Of a DNA stretch of 64,000 nucleotides, positions 22,670 through 34,923 are shown one piece after another. Location of the stretch: NCBI GenBank assembly GCA_026075535.2, contig AP026538.1, positions 11,346,001-11,410,000 of the forward strand. The letters are read 5' to 3'. The notes under the pieces are model-generated. The model searched no databases and had not been told where the DNA came from. It saw nothing but the letters and a program-made list of their open reading frames with translations. Numbering within the stretch: the first letter of the stretch is position 1; every line of letters begins with the position of its first letter. Both the position numbers and the translations under genes were made by a program. Source of the DNA: Tricholoma matsutake. Its lineage: Eukaryota > Basidiomycota > Agaricomycetes > Agaricales > Tricholomataceae.

Positions 22670-25600
22670 CAAGATGCATTGCCCTGATGCATTCGAAATC
22701 GCATATGACCAAAGTCTGTGACTTGAATGCAACGCGGTGCAGCAGTGTGCCATCAGTGGAATTCCTTGACTAACCGAGGGGCATTCATGTCAGACTCTTC
22801 GACCCATGAGTTCTCCTCATACCCATAACCCTTTCAATGCACCAAATACTGGAGTTTTCCTCGACACAAACAGCTGTCCAAGATTGACTTGACTTCATAT
22901 TGGGGTTCTCCCTCGATCACTGTAGGTGGTGGTGGTGGGTGTGAATGGCATCCCTGGAATGGATCTGGGGGAGCTGGAAGGAGCTTGATGACATGGAAGA
23001 CTGGGTGGAGTCTGGACATGGAGGCTGGGAGGTGTAGACGATAGGCATGCATTCCAACACACTTGACAATGGGGAAAGGTCCCAGGAAGCGATGAGTGAG
23101 TTTCTTGGATGGACGTATAGTGGAGATGTCACTGGAGTCAAGATAAACTCAATCACCAACCTTGTACTGAGGGGGTGGAGAATGGCATTGGTTGTAAAAG
23201 TGTGCCATGTTGTCCTTCGCCTTTGCTAAAGCTGCCTTTGCCTCCTCCAAGCTATCCCACATGCATTCTGTGAACTCATTCACCATCTCAATGTGTGAGG
23301 GAGTTTGGTGAGGTTCAAATCCCATGCGTGGATGTCGTCCAGTGCCTAAGAGAAAAGGGGTCTGTTGAGTGGAAGCATGGACATGGTTGTTGTATCTGAA
23401 CTCGGCCAAGGGGAGAAGATCGTCCCAATTGTCCTGGCGTTCATTGACAAAGATGCGGATGTACTGTTCCAGTTCCTGGTTGACTCGCTCAGTCTGGCCG
23501 TCAGTTTGTGGGTGATAAGCAGTCAAAGCAAGGAGTTTGATCCCCAGGAGTCGGTACAGCTCGCAAGTGAACTCTGCCATGAACTGAGGGCCACAATCAG
23601 AGAGGAGAGCACCAGGAAGTCCATGTAATTTCCACACATGGTGGAGGTAGAGTCGGGTGGCACCCAGGGCACTGACAGTGGTGTGAGTGGGAATGAAGTG
23701 AGTGGGTTTTCCCACTGAATCAACTGTGCACATCACCACATCAAACCCATTCAACTCTGGCAACTCCACCACAAAGTCGACGCTGACAACATCCCAACGA
23801 CTCTCTGGAACAGGAAGAGGGTGTAGCTCACCAATGGGTTTGCAACAAGGAACCTTGGTGCATAAGCAAAGGTCACAAGTGCAACAATACTGACCAATGA
23901 GCCATGACATTTGTGGCCACCAATAATTCTGTGAGGTGAGCTCCAAGGTCTTCCAGCATCCAGGATGACTAGCAATTTGTGAGTCATGGTGTTGGGATAT
24001 GATGCACTGGCAAAGGTCTGGGTCATTGGGGACATAGATGTGATCCCTGAAATACAATGAGTCCTCTTTTTCAGCCCACTCTGCTGCATGCAAGGAAAGG
24101 GTGGATCCCTTCCTCAGTTCTTTAACAGCTCAGGCAACAACATCCTCATGTAAACCACCACGGTTTGTGTGACAAATGTCATGTAGGATGTCCCGCTCCT
24201 TGCCCTGGGGTGCAATGCCTTCCAGTGCCTGAATGGTGAACAGGTCTGGCCGCAACAACACAATGTTTTGGTTGTCATCACTGCCATCCCCATGGTCTGC
24301 ATGTTGGGAGAGGGCATTGGTCTTCCCCATGCTGCGACCCGGACGGTGGTGCAAGGAGAAGTCAAATCTGGATAGATACAGGGACCAACGAGCTTGACAA
24401 TGGTTCAATTTCTTGGCCATCATAAAGTACTCAAGATTCTTGTGATCCATCCAAATTTCCACCTTGTGTTGGGCACCCTCGAGGAAGTGTCAACACTCCT
24501 CAAGTGCATGCATTATCACCAACATCTCCTTGTCATGGATCTCGTAATTTTGCTCTACAGCACTAAGGCTTTTGGAGTAGAACACAACAGGATGCCACTT
24601 CTGGTCCTCCAGAGACTGCTCAGACAACACGGTGCCCGTCGCAAAGTCAGAACTGTCGGCTTCTACACGAAAAGGACGCAAATCGTCAGCAAAGGTAAGG
24701 ATGGGAGCAGAAGTGACCATCTCCTTAAGCCTTTCAAATGCCTCCTGTTGTGCATTATCCCACCTCCATGCCTCCTTTCCTGTCAAGTCAAACAGTGGTT
24801 GTGCATGATGTGAGAAATCCTTGATAAAACACTGATAGAAATTGATGAAGCCCAGGAAAAACTGCACCTCTTTCTTGTTTGTGGGCATCGGCCAAGCCAT
24901 GACCCCATTCACCTTGATAGGATCCATATCCACCTGACCCTCCAAAATAATCAGGCCGAGGTACTCGATCTTGGTCTTCTCAAACTCGCACTTGTCCTGA
25001 CGAAGGTAGAGTTTGTACCGTCGAAGCCATTCTAGGATGAGGTGCGTGATGCGACGGTGCTCTTCAACCGTGCGAGTGAAGATGAGGATGTCGGCGAGAT
25101 AGATGCAGACAACACCTTCAAGGGTGAGGTCATGGAAAATGTTGTTCATCATGGTCTGAAAGGTGGCAGGACTATTAGTAAGGCCAAAGAACATGACAAG
25201 CAGTTCAAAAAGACCACAGTTGGTACAAAAGGCTTCCTTCCACTCATCTCCCTCCTTTATCCTCACATTATTGTAGCCCCAATGGATGTCGAGCTTGGTG
25301 AAGTATCGGGCTCCACAGAGCTGGTTCACGAGTTCAGAGATGAGAGGTAATGGGTAGCAATTTTTGACCATGATGTTGTTGAGCCTTCTGTAGTCTTGAA
25401 CTGGTCGAAGTGAGCCATCCTTCTTCTTGACAAAGAAAAAGGGAGAGGCCATGGGTGACTTTGATGGTCAAATATGTCCAGAGGCCAGGTGCCCATTGAT
25501 GAACTGGTCAAGCTGTTGTTGTTCTTCAGGAGAGAGAGGATAGACCTTGCAGGATGAAGGGGTTGCACTGGGGGTGAGTTCGATTGTGTGATCCCATGGC

Positions 25601-25870
25601 TTGCGTGCAGGGAGAGAGTCAAACAATTCCTTGGAGAACACATCTCCAAACTCATGGAGATGAGGGAGCAAGGAATTAGTAGAGGATTTAGCAGCATTGT
25701 TTTTGTGGAAGGCCTCGGCGAGGCATTGGGATATGTTCGATGTAGTACACACCTTGTGCAATGGACAAATCGCAGTGTAGAAGATCTGATCACCTTCCTC
25801 CACTTCCTCTGGCTCCTCATCATCATCCGAGTCCAGCATCAGATCAGGAACCCCTTCCAACTCCACTTCA
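22670..25870 (-). pseudogene. Gypsy-2 Pol: reverse transcriptase, RNase H, integrase, chromodomain
   Basis: On the minus strand: SFFKK-type RT entry MASPFFFVKKKDGSLRPVQD (25452), YRRLNNIMVKNCYPLPL, CTNCGLFELLVMFFGLTNSPA, then VCIYLADILIF near 25110, where YLAD replaces YLDD. RNase H: EADSSDFATGTVLS and WMDHKNLEYF (24450). HHCC zinc region HHDSQIASHPG..CCTCDLC (about 23990-23880). Integrase core: VSVDFVVELP, LLSDCGPQFMAEF and YHPQTDGQTERVNQELE (about 23790-23450). A C-terminal chromodomain (QYEVKSILDS, KGYGYEENSWVEES) lies at about 22910-22790; such domains guide insertion to particular chromatin. Stops include TGA at about 24130, 23148 and 22833. The enzyme set is recognisable but not functional. 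Confidence 0.92.
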
Positions 25871-27800
25871 GGTATAGGCAGGGGTCCAGCATGACACTTC
25901 TGAGTACGTCATATTGCAGCCTTCTGTCCATGGCATTCTTGCCTGGCTTCTGTGAAACAAGTATGACAGCGGGATGGACATCAGATCATGGTAACCTCCC
26001 TGGTACACCAGTCGACCTCTGGGTTATGGTCTCGAAGCCATGGATAGCCCAAAATCACCTTTTGCTTTCCTAATTGAGTGACAGCAAAAAGGGCATGCTC
26101 ACTATGATCTTTGTAATGGAGGACCCTCTTGGATGGCACCAGCTTCAGTTGGGGACCCATCCACATTATACACAGGTATCGGACGCGAGAGTGAGCGAGT
26201 ATCTAGGTGATGTTGTTGTGCAAGATGGGCATTGATGAAGAGACCGGTCACACCAGAGTCCAGGAGTGCAGAGACACCGAGTATCTGTCCAGTGTTGGTC
26301 ATCTGCAGTTTGATTGCTAGGTTCAAGGAATGTGTAGAGGGAGTGGATGCAACAATATATTTGTGTGGTAGTTTATGCTCCCATGATTTAATTTTGGGGT
26401 GTGGAGCAGAGGGAGAGATGGGAAGAGCAGGTATGTCTTCAGCCAACTTCAAAGGGTCAGAGAGGGGAACAGTCAGAAATGGATTCATTCTCCGGGGATT
26501 CAACTGACAGGACTTCAAAGTGGTTATGGACAGGCAGTGAGGGTGTACGATTCACTTGCTGCAAATAGAAAAATCCTGCTCCTCTACAACTTCTGACTTG
26601 ATCTCCTCTGCAACCTGATCCTTTGCTTCCTCGACATCTACAAGGGCCAACAAGTCTTGGAGGAGTTCATCTTGCCCCTCGGGGGTGAGCATGCAGATAT
26701 CCTGACAATGGGGACATGCTCCAGCCCTGTGCCCAGTTTCCCCACAATGGTGGCAGAGATCCAACCTATGCGCACGGCTGCGGGCTGCATCAACATCCAT
26801 TGGTGCTGGGACATTGATGGCTGGTGTGGGAGTTTGACAAACAGGAATGGGGTTAAGGTGGGGAAGGGTTCAATTGAAGGTGTAGGGCACATGAGTGGTA
26901 GTTGGAGCATGGAATGCAGCATTAAACACCACATTTGTGAGTCAGTTCTCATCACAGAGTGAAGCAGCTTCATACCAAGTATAGATATCATCGTCTGCTG
27001 GGCACCCTTCCAACATCTGTGCAATCTGGTCCTGAATTTCTCAGTTGAGGCCCCATCGGAACTTCACCACCACTGGTAGCCCACTCCCATATCCTGCCAT
27101 GTCCACCAAATCCTTAAACTCATCAATATAATCGTCCATGGATCAATGTGCCTGGTGGTAAGAGGATGACTCAAGTCATGTCACTGCTCAGTGGTGCTCG
27201 TTGAGGGGACAAAAGTGGCATACAAACTCAGCTCAAAAGTCACCCCAAGTGGAGAAAGGTAGAGAACTGAGTTCTTTAGTTTGATGCAGAATACAGTCCA
27301 CGTAGACATGGCGTGTTCAGATTTCATGTATGTGAAGGCCCAATAAATTTTTGCAGCCTCATCGACGAATTGATGCAACTGGAGACTGATGTATAACTCA
27401 CAGGAATTAAGGAATGCATGTCCCTGCACACGTGCACCATTAAATTCAGTGGGGGGAGACGGTTTGATCTGGGCGCGCTCTGTAGTGGGCATGTTTGCTT
27501 GTTGTTGGGTGCGCTTGGAGTCGCAATGGGGGGAATATTGGTTGTAGGGTTAGTCTGGAGGGTCCTGACAAAGTTTTCAATCGTAGATTTAAGCGAATCA
27601 ATTTGTGCGCGTATTCCGGAAACATCGCTTTCAAGCATGTCAAGGCGCTCTGATGCATCCATGTCACTAGGGGGCACGTTTGGCGAAAATGGCAGCGCAG
27701 TAAAGGCAAGACTGTCTGGAACAGTGTGTAGGGAGTCTGTGGAGCTTTGGGAAGTGTCGTCCACTCTGTACCTGCCTATCTTGGGCAGTGCGTTCACGAT
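25871..27800 (-). pseudogene. Gypsy-2 Gag and protease
   Basis: Gag starts near 27797 (MNALPKIGRYRVDDTSQ) with a predicted coiled segment (SERLDMLESDVSGIRAQIDS), then capsid sequence PSPPTEFNGARVQGHAFLNS and FVDEAAKIYWAFTYMKSEHA, frameshifted near 27430. The central part (27180-26938) needs frame changes. A CCHC knuckle CHHCGETGHRAGACPHC lies at about 26752-26700. The protease active site LLDSGVTGLFINAHLAQQ is at about 26280, with DSG intact. Gag packages RNA and the protease cuts the polyprotein. Frameshifts make the protein non-functional as it stands. Confidence 0.88.
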
Positions 27801-27826
27801 TCCAGCCTTAGGGGAGAGTTTTCTAC

Positions 27827-28251
27827 TATAAGGGCAACCTCAGCCTCTAGCAACGGGAAATCCAAAGTTAAAATTATACTACATAGTACAGAGATTGGGG
27901 ACGCACCTAGCAAAGGGAAATCTGAAGAGAAAACTCTAAGGATCCCTTTGCCGATGCCCAGTATATGTGAAGACAACAAAAATCAAATAATAACCTAAAA
28001 ATAGAAAAGGCGGAGATAGGCAGATCAAGGCTGCCAAATGACATCATACCAAGGGGTAGATGTCGGAAGGTTGCTCCGCCTCTAAATATAAAACTGTCAA
28101 CATGCACAAACATGATAGAAAGGGAAAATTAGTAATAAAATCCGGAAAAATCATAGAAAATGAAGAATAGAAGGAAATGAAGTGAGGGAAAATATAGAAC
28201 AAATGTAAAAAATAGGAGAAACACACAGGGCACCCCCCTAGTCCCCTTACA
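27827..28251 (-). repeat. Gypsy-2 LTR (5' LTR in element orientation)
   Basis: 425 bp, same length and ends as 22233-22657. Gag begins about 30 bases inside it on the minus strand, leaving little room for a leader. The primer-binding site would start at GTAGAAAACTCTCCCC, which I cannot assign to a tRNA. Confidence 0.92.
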
Positions 28252-28253
28252 GC

Positions 28254-29463
28254 AAAGGGATATGTTCCCGGATTTATCAACTGCCAGAGGAACAAGGGGA
28301 CCACATCAAAACCACCTGGACCACTTCACCCTTTGCCAATGCCAGACGCACAATTCGACTCAGTAGCAATTGACTTCATAGGACTGCTTCCAAAAGATGA
28401 CGGTTTTGATGCAGTGGTAACAATGACGGACCGCCTGGGTGCAGACATCCAGATCGTCCCATGCAACACAACCACCACCACTGAAGAGTTTGCGTTCCTT
28501 TTTTTTGACAGGTGGTACTGTGGAAATGGCTGCCAGTTAGAAATCATCTCAGACTGGGACAAAGTCTTCATGTCAACATTTTGGAAAACATTAATGAAGC
28601 TCACAGGCATTCACCACAAGATGTCGACATCATACCACCCGCAGACCAATGGTGCCTCTGAGCATTCCAACAAGACAGTGATCCAATGCCTGAGGTTCCA
28701 CGTCCAACGGAATCAAAAGGGATGGGCCAAAGCTCTACCAAAAGTACATTTCAATATAATGAACACTGTTAATGCTTCCACTGGCATGTCTCCCTTTGTA
28801 TTAAAAACTGGATGATCGCCCCATGTTGTGCCTCCACTAAACATCACCCATCCAGGACCCGGTCCTACCGACACACCATCGGATAAAGAGAAGGCTCGGA
28901 AATTTGTCAAAGACATGGAGGAAGAGACCAATGCTGCAAAAGACAGCTTACTAGCAGCGAAGATTCACCAGGCACACAAGGTGAATAAAGACTGGTCAGC
29001 GGACCCTGCTTATCAAGTAGGTGACAAGGTGCTCTTAGCCATGGCACATCAATGACGAGACTACATGCAGGCCAAAGATAGGCAGGTAGCTAAATTTATG
29101 CCACACTACGATGGACCCTACAATGTTATACAAGCATACCCCAAATGTTCAAGCTACAAACTTGTCCTGGCACTGACATCTAAAGCCCACCCCACATTCC
29201 ATGTAGCAAATCTGCAGCCATACATCCCCAATGACAACACCCTCTTTCCAGAGCGCGCATCACATGCACCTCAACCTCTCATTACTGCAGATGGGAATAC
29301 AGAATACTTCATCGACCACATACTCAAACAATGTGCATGAGGCCGCGGCCATCAATTTTTGGTATGATGGACCAGGTACGGACCTGAACATGACATGTGG
29401 CTACCATGTTCAGAACTACTGCAGACAGAGGCACTAGCAGAATTGGAGGAGGAACACAAGTAG
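28254..29463 (+). pseudogene. Gypsy-1 integrase and chromodomain
   Basis: Continuation of gypsy-1 beyond gypsy-2. The integrase core shows SVAIDFIGLLP (28361), EIISDWDKVFMSTFWKTL (28540) and YHPQTNGASEHSNKTV (28635), so all three acidic positions are present (D, D, E). The C-terminal region has YQVGDKVLLAM near 29010, KAHPTFHVANLQPYIPND near 29180, and a chromodomain EYFIDHILKQCA..GRGHQFLVWWTRYGPEHDMW (29301-29415), ending at the TAG at 29461-29463. TGA stops at 28813, 29054 and 29338 stand where Arg is usual. In an intact element the chromodomain would bind histone marks to target integration. Confidence 0.9.
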
Positions 29464-29680
29464 AACTGACAGCCTTTTTCAAGAGGGAATATGCAAGTGT
29501 AAGAGTATCCCTATACCCTTACCAGGATGTTGTACCACTATCAGATGATTAGTCACACACGTGGTCATGTGACTTTCTGTTGAGTACACTTTCAGGTGTC
29601 TTAGATAGTGTTCACTCTCTTCCTTAAATCGATACCAACTTCCTGTTTATCTCATTCCCCTGTAACTGAGTGATAGAAGT
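29464..29680 (+). repeat. Probable gypsy-1 3' LTR fragment
   Basis: CAAGAGGGAATATGCAAG precedes TGTAAGAGTATCCC at 29498, the expected place for a polypurine tract and LTR start. The right boundary is unclear because LINE sequence begins at about 29670. No 5' LTR exists for comparison since the left end of gypsy-1 is lost. The call rests on position alone. Confidence 0.4.
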
Positions 29681-32600
29681 ATGAGAGTACTTCTGTTCCA
29701 AGAGCCTAAGACTAGACAACTATGACATTGTATCATACAGGAACCCTTCATCGACTTTAGAGGCAAAATGAGAGCTAACCAACAATGGATTACAGTGTAC
29801 CCAAATACCCACAACGAACACCCAGAAAAAACTAGGTTGGCTATACTCATCAACACTAACCTCTTAACAGATACATGGAAACAGCTGCACTTCCGACACC
29901 CAGACATCACTGCCATAGAAATCACAGGCAAGTTCAGTATGCTACAAATTATTAATATCTACAATGATGGTGACAACAACAATGTGTTAACACACATATT
30001 GACATTCATGCAAGACCAAGACAACACCAAACAGCAGGCCCCACACACACAATGTGGATGGGAGACTTCAACAGACACCACCCGATATGGGACGAACCCA
30101 GAAATGCACACCTTTTGACATGCAAAAACCTAGACCTAACACAGCTGCTACTAAACCTATTAGCATGTCACAGTATGAAAATGGTGTTACCACCATACAT
30201 CCCAACCCTACGGGCCCACAACACAGGGAACCACACGAGGGTCAACAACATCTTCTGCACTGAAGACCTCATGAATGTGATCATCAAATGCAACACAGAC
30301 GACACTTCATGACCAGTCAAAACAGACCATTACCCTATCATCACACTCCTCAACATCCATGCAACTAGAACAGCTTGGGAACCCAGACAGAACTTCAGAC
30401 TAATGGATTGGATCGAGCTTATAAAAACCCTAAAAATAAACCTGACTAATGTCCCCACACCCACAGAGATCAAAAACATCCAAGACTTCAATGCGTCACT
30501 GAACAATTTGAACCAAGCAATTCAAGATGCAATAGCAAAACATGTCAAAGTAACAAAACCAAGCCCATACTCCAAGAGATGGTGGATGACAGAGTTAGCT
30601 GTGGAAAAGAAAGCAATGGGAAAGTCAAAATACCACAGAACAAACCCACAACACCCCATACACAAGAAGTATTGACAGCAGAGAAATTGTTACTCAGAGA
30701 TGGTTCGGACAGCCAAAGCCAAACACTGGCTAGAATGGCTAGAGGGCATAGATGAAATGAGCATCTGTCAGGCAAGTAGATTGGTTACCTCACCAGCAAC
30801 TGATGCAGGAAAAGCAAAAATCCTGACGATACAAATCAAAGACCCAACAAAGAAACAGATAATCAGGGAAGCAGTGGACAACAAAAGCAAAGGCCAACTC
30901 TTTCACGAGACCTTCTTCCCACCCCCAAACCCAGATTTAGAACCCGTACCTCGAGACTCCCAGTACCCACCACCACACTGGAATTTCAAGAACATCACAG
31001 ATGACCAAATCCACCGCGCTATAAAAAAGCTGAAACCCTACAAAGCCAGCAAGAAGGGATCAGTACCAAACTCGGTCCTTAGAGAAGAACTTGTCCCATT
31101 TCTTGGCCCACTCTATTGCACCACTAATACACTAAAGTACTATCCACAGGAATGGGTGCACACAGAAACCCTTATTCTCAAAAAACTGGGCAAACCAGAT
31201 TATACATCCCCATTGGCATGGCGCCCAATCGTGCTATCAGATGGCATTGCCAAGCTACTCAACAGCTGTCAGGCGGAAGACATAACCACCATGTGCGAGA
31301 GACACAACATTCTCCCAGCCAACCACTTCAGGGCAAGACTGGGGTGCACCACAACGGACTCAATACACCTACTTATGAAAATGATTAAGGATGCATGGCA
31401 TAAAGGCCAGATGGCTTCAGTTCTCTTCCTCGATGTCAAAGGCGCCTTCCCAAGTGTAGACATCGACTGACTCATTCACAACATGAGGAAATGAGGAATT
31501 CCAAAGGAATACACAGAATGGATGAAGAGATGACTGGAAAACCAACAAACTACAATATCATTTGATGACTACCAGATGGAAGACTTTGAAGTACTGAATG
31601 GGCTTGACAAAGGAGACCCATACTTGGGTGTCTCATACCTCATTTATAATGCTGATCTACTAAAAATCCCAGTTCTCAAAACAAGAGAATGGATACTGCT
31701 CTTTGTTGATGACGCAGTGATCATAGTCTGTGGCAAAAACTTCAACAAAACACACAACAAGCTGCACAACATCATGAACCATGCAGGAGGAATCTTTGAT
31801 TGGGCCAAAACACGTAATTGTGAATTCAGAATCAAGAGGTTTCAAACGCAACAAAAAAATGAGTCCTAAACCCAGTCAACCCAAGAAGAAGAATTCTGAC
31901 ACCAAGACAAGCACTGATACTAGGTAACCAGCGCATACAGTCAAAGGACATGGCACACTTCCTGGGCATAATAGTGGACAACAAACTGGACTGGAAGGCA
32001 CAGTGTGCAACGGCCCTTGCCAGAGGGCAAGATTGGCTCATTCAATTTGGGCATCTGGCCCGCACATCGAGTGGAATAAATGCAAAACACATATGACAAC
32101 TATACCTCTCCATTGCAGTTCCTTGAATTTTATATGCAGCTGATATATTCCTCACCCCGCAGCAGAACGTAGGTAAAAGAGCAAAGTACAGATGCACTAA
32201 CCAAGCAGCAGTCAACAAACTCACGACAATTCAGAGACAGGCCACAATCATGATAATGGGCACCATGAAAACAACCGCCACAGATGTCCTGGAAGTTATG
32301 GCCAACCTACTCCCATTTCACTTGCTGGTCAATAAATACTGACACCAAGCAGCCATACACCTAGCAACCTTACCCAGCACTCACCCTCTACACAAACCAG
32401 TCACAAATGCAGCAAACAGATTAGTCAAACGACACCCAACACCTTTACACGACCTCATGCACAGATACGATATCCAACCACAAAAAATCAAAATGATCGC
32501 AGCCATATGTTTTGATACAGGATGGAAGCCAGGACTAACCACAGAAGTAATAACTGATACTGATAAAGCAATAGAAAGTATACAGAACAACAACCCAGAT

Positions 32601-33740
32601 GTGAAAGTCTTCACAGACGGCTCAGGTATGGAAGGTAAAATAGGAGCGGCAGCAGTTCTATACAGAAACAGAACCCTCAAGACCAAGTTGAGATATCAGC
32701 TTGGATTGCAACACCACCACACAGTATATGAGGGAGAAGGAGTGGGCACTATATTAGGTTCCAAGCTTATCGCCAATGAATGGAACATATGGTTGGCTAA
32801 TATCTACATTGACAATCGCACTGCTATCATGGCCACACAACTAATGAAACCAAATCCAGGGCACTACATCTTCAACGCACTCCACAGAAGCATGACAGCA
32901 ATACAGAAAAAACATCAGGGCATAAAAATCACGGTCAAATGGGTACCAGGACACAGAGGAGTCAGGGGCAACAAGCAAGCAGACAAAGAGGCAAAGAAAG
33001 TGACCACAGAAGGGAGCAGCGAGACACATAAGCTACCAAAATCCCTGAGAACGACCCTACCATACAGCAAATCAGCTATCGGATGGATGCACAACGAAAA
33101 ACTTAAGTGACAGCCACAAAAGGGCTGGAGAGATTCAAAACGATACAACAGGATGATGAAGACTGACCCCACAACTCCCTCCAATAAATACATCAACCTC
33201 GTCACAAAGCTTCCAAGAAAGCTAGCCAGCATCCTCGCACAACTGAGAACGGGACACGCACCCTTAGCTAAGCACCTATTTCGCCTCAGAAAAATAGACT
33301 CACCAACTTGCCCAGCATGCCAACAGAGCAATGAAACGGTACAACACCTTCTACTACACTGCCCAGCACACTAAGGGGCAAGACAAACACTACGAAACAA
33401 CATAGGGGGCAGAAACATCGACATCACAAAAATCCTCACATCCCCGAAATCACTACAAGCACTATTCAGGTTTTTGGCAGAGACGAGAAGACTGCATGAC
33501 ACATTTGGGGAACTGCCAGAAATGAGAGAGGAAGGGAGAAAAGAACGAGAGAGGAGATAGGAATACAACCCAGACACACCACACGATACCTTACTTCCAG
33601 ACTCAGCACCACTTAATCCAGCGCCAACGGCGCTTCGAGGACCCTCTGGGCCCCTCCAAGCAGATGCCAAAGGAAAAGCCACACAGTAGAACGTCTCAGC
33701 AGCACATACCACAGTACACATTTAGTCTCTCACATATGGT
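29670..33740 (+). pseudogene. LINE ORF2: APE endonuclease, reverse transcriptase, RNase H, zinc knuckle
   Basis: Endonuclease: QEPFIDFRG (about 29738), RLAILIN (29840), WMGDFNRHHPIWDEPRN (30052) and the DHYPI motif near 30327. Reverse transcriptase: AIKKLKPYKASKKGSVPNSVL (31018), WRPIVLSDGIAKL (31219), SVLFLDVKGAFPSVDID (31420) and the catalytic FVDDAVII (31703-31726), which is intact. RNase H: VKVFTDGSGMEGKIGAAAVL (32600), IDNRTAIMA and WVPGHRGVRGNKQADKEAK (32940). A C-terminal CPACQQSNETVQHLLLHC knuckle (CX2CX8HX4C) is at about 33310-33363. TGA stops at 31468, 31492 and 31531 replace expected Arg (DIDR, MRKR, MKRR), and 31865-32456 is heavily frameshifted. The domain set and order match the Tad/I group of fungal LINEs. 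Confidence 0.9.
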
Positions 33741-33763
33741 ACGCCACAACGGAGAATAAATGG

Positions 33764-33782
33764 GAAAAAAAAAAAAAAAAAA
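33764..33782 (+). repeat. Poly(A) tail of the LINE
   Basis: An uninterrupted run of about 19 A residues directly after the LINE 3' region, the hallmark of RNA-templated insertion. Confidence 0.85.
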
Positions 33783-33869
33783 GGACGAGGAAATGGATAA
33801 GAGAGGTTGAGGGGTGTTGCATTAGCGCTATGCAGCTGTAGGGGGAAAAACATGGTGAACTGACCTCTC

Positions 33870-34716
33870 TCTTATTCTCCAAATGTACCACATCCCAGAT
33901 TTCGTTCGAAATGGTGTCTAGTAAGCTGATGTCAATGATGGCAATGTTGAAACCCCCGTCACCTTCTTGTTTGAGCCGGTCGTGCCAGTGGCATCGAACT
34001 CGAGCTTGATATGTGATAAGGATCTTCTCACCATAAGATCATCCCCAAAAAGAACTGGCTTCGAGGGCTATGAAGAAATGGGCGAGCGCATCAACATGTT
34101 TTTTGGGCCATCCAGCATTGCCGAGGTGTTGAAGGTAGCTTATCTTTGCATACATCATCTGAGCCCAGGTGAGGTCTACATCTTGGACGACATTGTTTGA
34201 GGCTTGGACTGCAGAGATGGACCAGAAGGAGACGAAGTCACCTATCTTGGAAAGCCCATATGTGTCATTGGCTTCTGTGCGTTGATTGCTTAGGGCGTCG
34301 AGACAGCCTTCCCGGGTGAAGTAAAAAAGCTCAATGTAGTCAAAATTTTCGAGTTTGTTGATGGCGTAAGTGGACGGACAGGGAGTGATGTAGGAGCCTA
34401 CGGAGGAGTTGACGTCGAAGTCGTTGATCTTCGGTTTTTTCTTCTCACGTTCGCGGCGGGCAGTATCCAGTTCGTTTTGTTCCAGCTCCCTGGCAAGACG
34501 ATCTGCCTCGTCGGCAGCTTGTTGGTCTTCCTCATCCAGTTGTTCCCGGGCCTCCTTCCTCGCTTGGTTTTCTTGATTCCAAGCTTCTGTTAGTTGTGTT
34601 ATAGCCTCTTCTTCAGTGGCACCTGTGTTGGTTATTAAGGTGCGAAGGGGGTCATAGTGTGGACTGGCGAAGTTGGGGCAGATTTCGAGTCCTGGATCTC
34701 TTTCAATGCGAGGCAT
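33870..34716 (-). pseudogene. Agaricomycete expanded-family protein of unknown function, one in-frame TGA
   Basis: The open part (34716-34039, 225 codons from MPRIERDPGLEICPNFASP) has an N-terminal segment, a charged Glu/Arg coiled-coil-like stretch (about residues 42-95), then IELFYFTREGCLDALSNQ, DLTWAQMMYAKISYLQHLGN and GWPKKHVDALAHFFIALEA. After a TGA at 34039-34041 the same frame continues SYGEKILITYQARVRCHWHD and GFNIAIIDISLLDTISNEIW to about 33876, where GTCAGT could be a splice donor. I recall this arrangement from a family found in many copies in mushroom genomes, of no known function; this is from memory. A CGA-to-TGA change at an Arg position would explain the stop. Everything else looks intact, so loss was recent or the stop is read through. 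Confidence 0.6.
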
Positions 34717-34923
34717 AGAGGATTAGTAGATTGTTAAGGGTAAGGACAGTAAGGGTGATGTTAGAGGAGACAAAGGGCGTTGGTAGCGAAGCTAGATATG
34801 CGAAACGGTTTTGAATGGCGCAGAGCCTACGAAAAGCCTCCTTACCCCTGGAACCCATCTTTGCGACGAGCGGCTGCTAGTATTGAAACTCCGACATCAT
34901 TTTCTCGCAACTTTCACAGCATC
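34717..34923. promoter_or_regulatory. Short divergent promoter region
   Basis: 207 bp separate the start codons of two divergent genes (minus ATG at 34714-34716, plus ATG at 34924-34926). No clear TATA box is visible. The two genes could share regulatory elements. The plus frame is also open upstream from 34780, so part of this region could encode an extended N-terminus. Confidence 0.45.

Larger units (their letters stand above)
22233..28251 (-). mobile_element. Gypsy-2: full-length Ty3/gypsy chromovirus, minus strand
   Basis: Two LTRs of exactly 425 bp bound the element (22233-22657 and 27827-28251). On the plus strand both begin TATAAGGGCAACC and end AGTCCCCTTACA. The flanks are GCAGA (left) and GCAAA (right), a 5-bp duplication with one mismatch. 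On the minus strand a polypurine tract GGAGAGGGGGTGA precedes the left LTR. The insertion interrupts gypsy-1 between its HHCC region and integrase core, so gypsy-2 is the younger of the two. The LTRs differ by only about 15 substitutions by eye, yet the coding region is broken. Confidence 0.93.
29670..33782 (+). mobile_element. LINE (Tad-like, with endonuclease, RT, RNase H), 5'-truncated, poly(A)-tailed
   Basis: The element ends with an A run at 33764-33782. Its single recognisable reading system covers an endonuclease, reverse transcriptase and RNase H (see 29670-33740). There is no ORF1, so it is 5'-truncated, the usual result of incomplete target-primed reverse transcription. No target duplication is seen: the sequence after the tail (GGACGAGGAAATGG) has no copy near 29650, so the left flank was replaced or rearranged. 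The 3' end lies against the 3' end of the minus-strand gene at 33870-34716. Confidence 0.85.

Noticed and set aside
22834..25866. Plus-strand frames across gypsy-2 (for example 24394-24813, 25588-26073)
   Set aside because: They are antisense to clear reverse transcriptase, RNase H and protease motifs on the minus strand.
34780..34923. Upstream ATG at 34780 as start of the DUF3669-type gene
   Set aside because: The extra 48 residues show no family resemblance; the ATG at 34924 starts directly before the conserved region. Not excluded.
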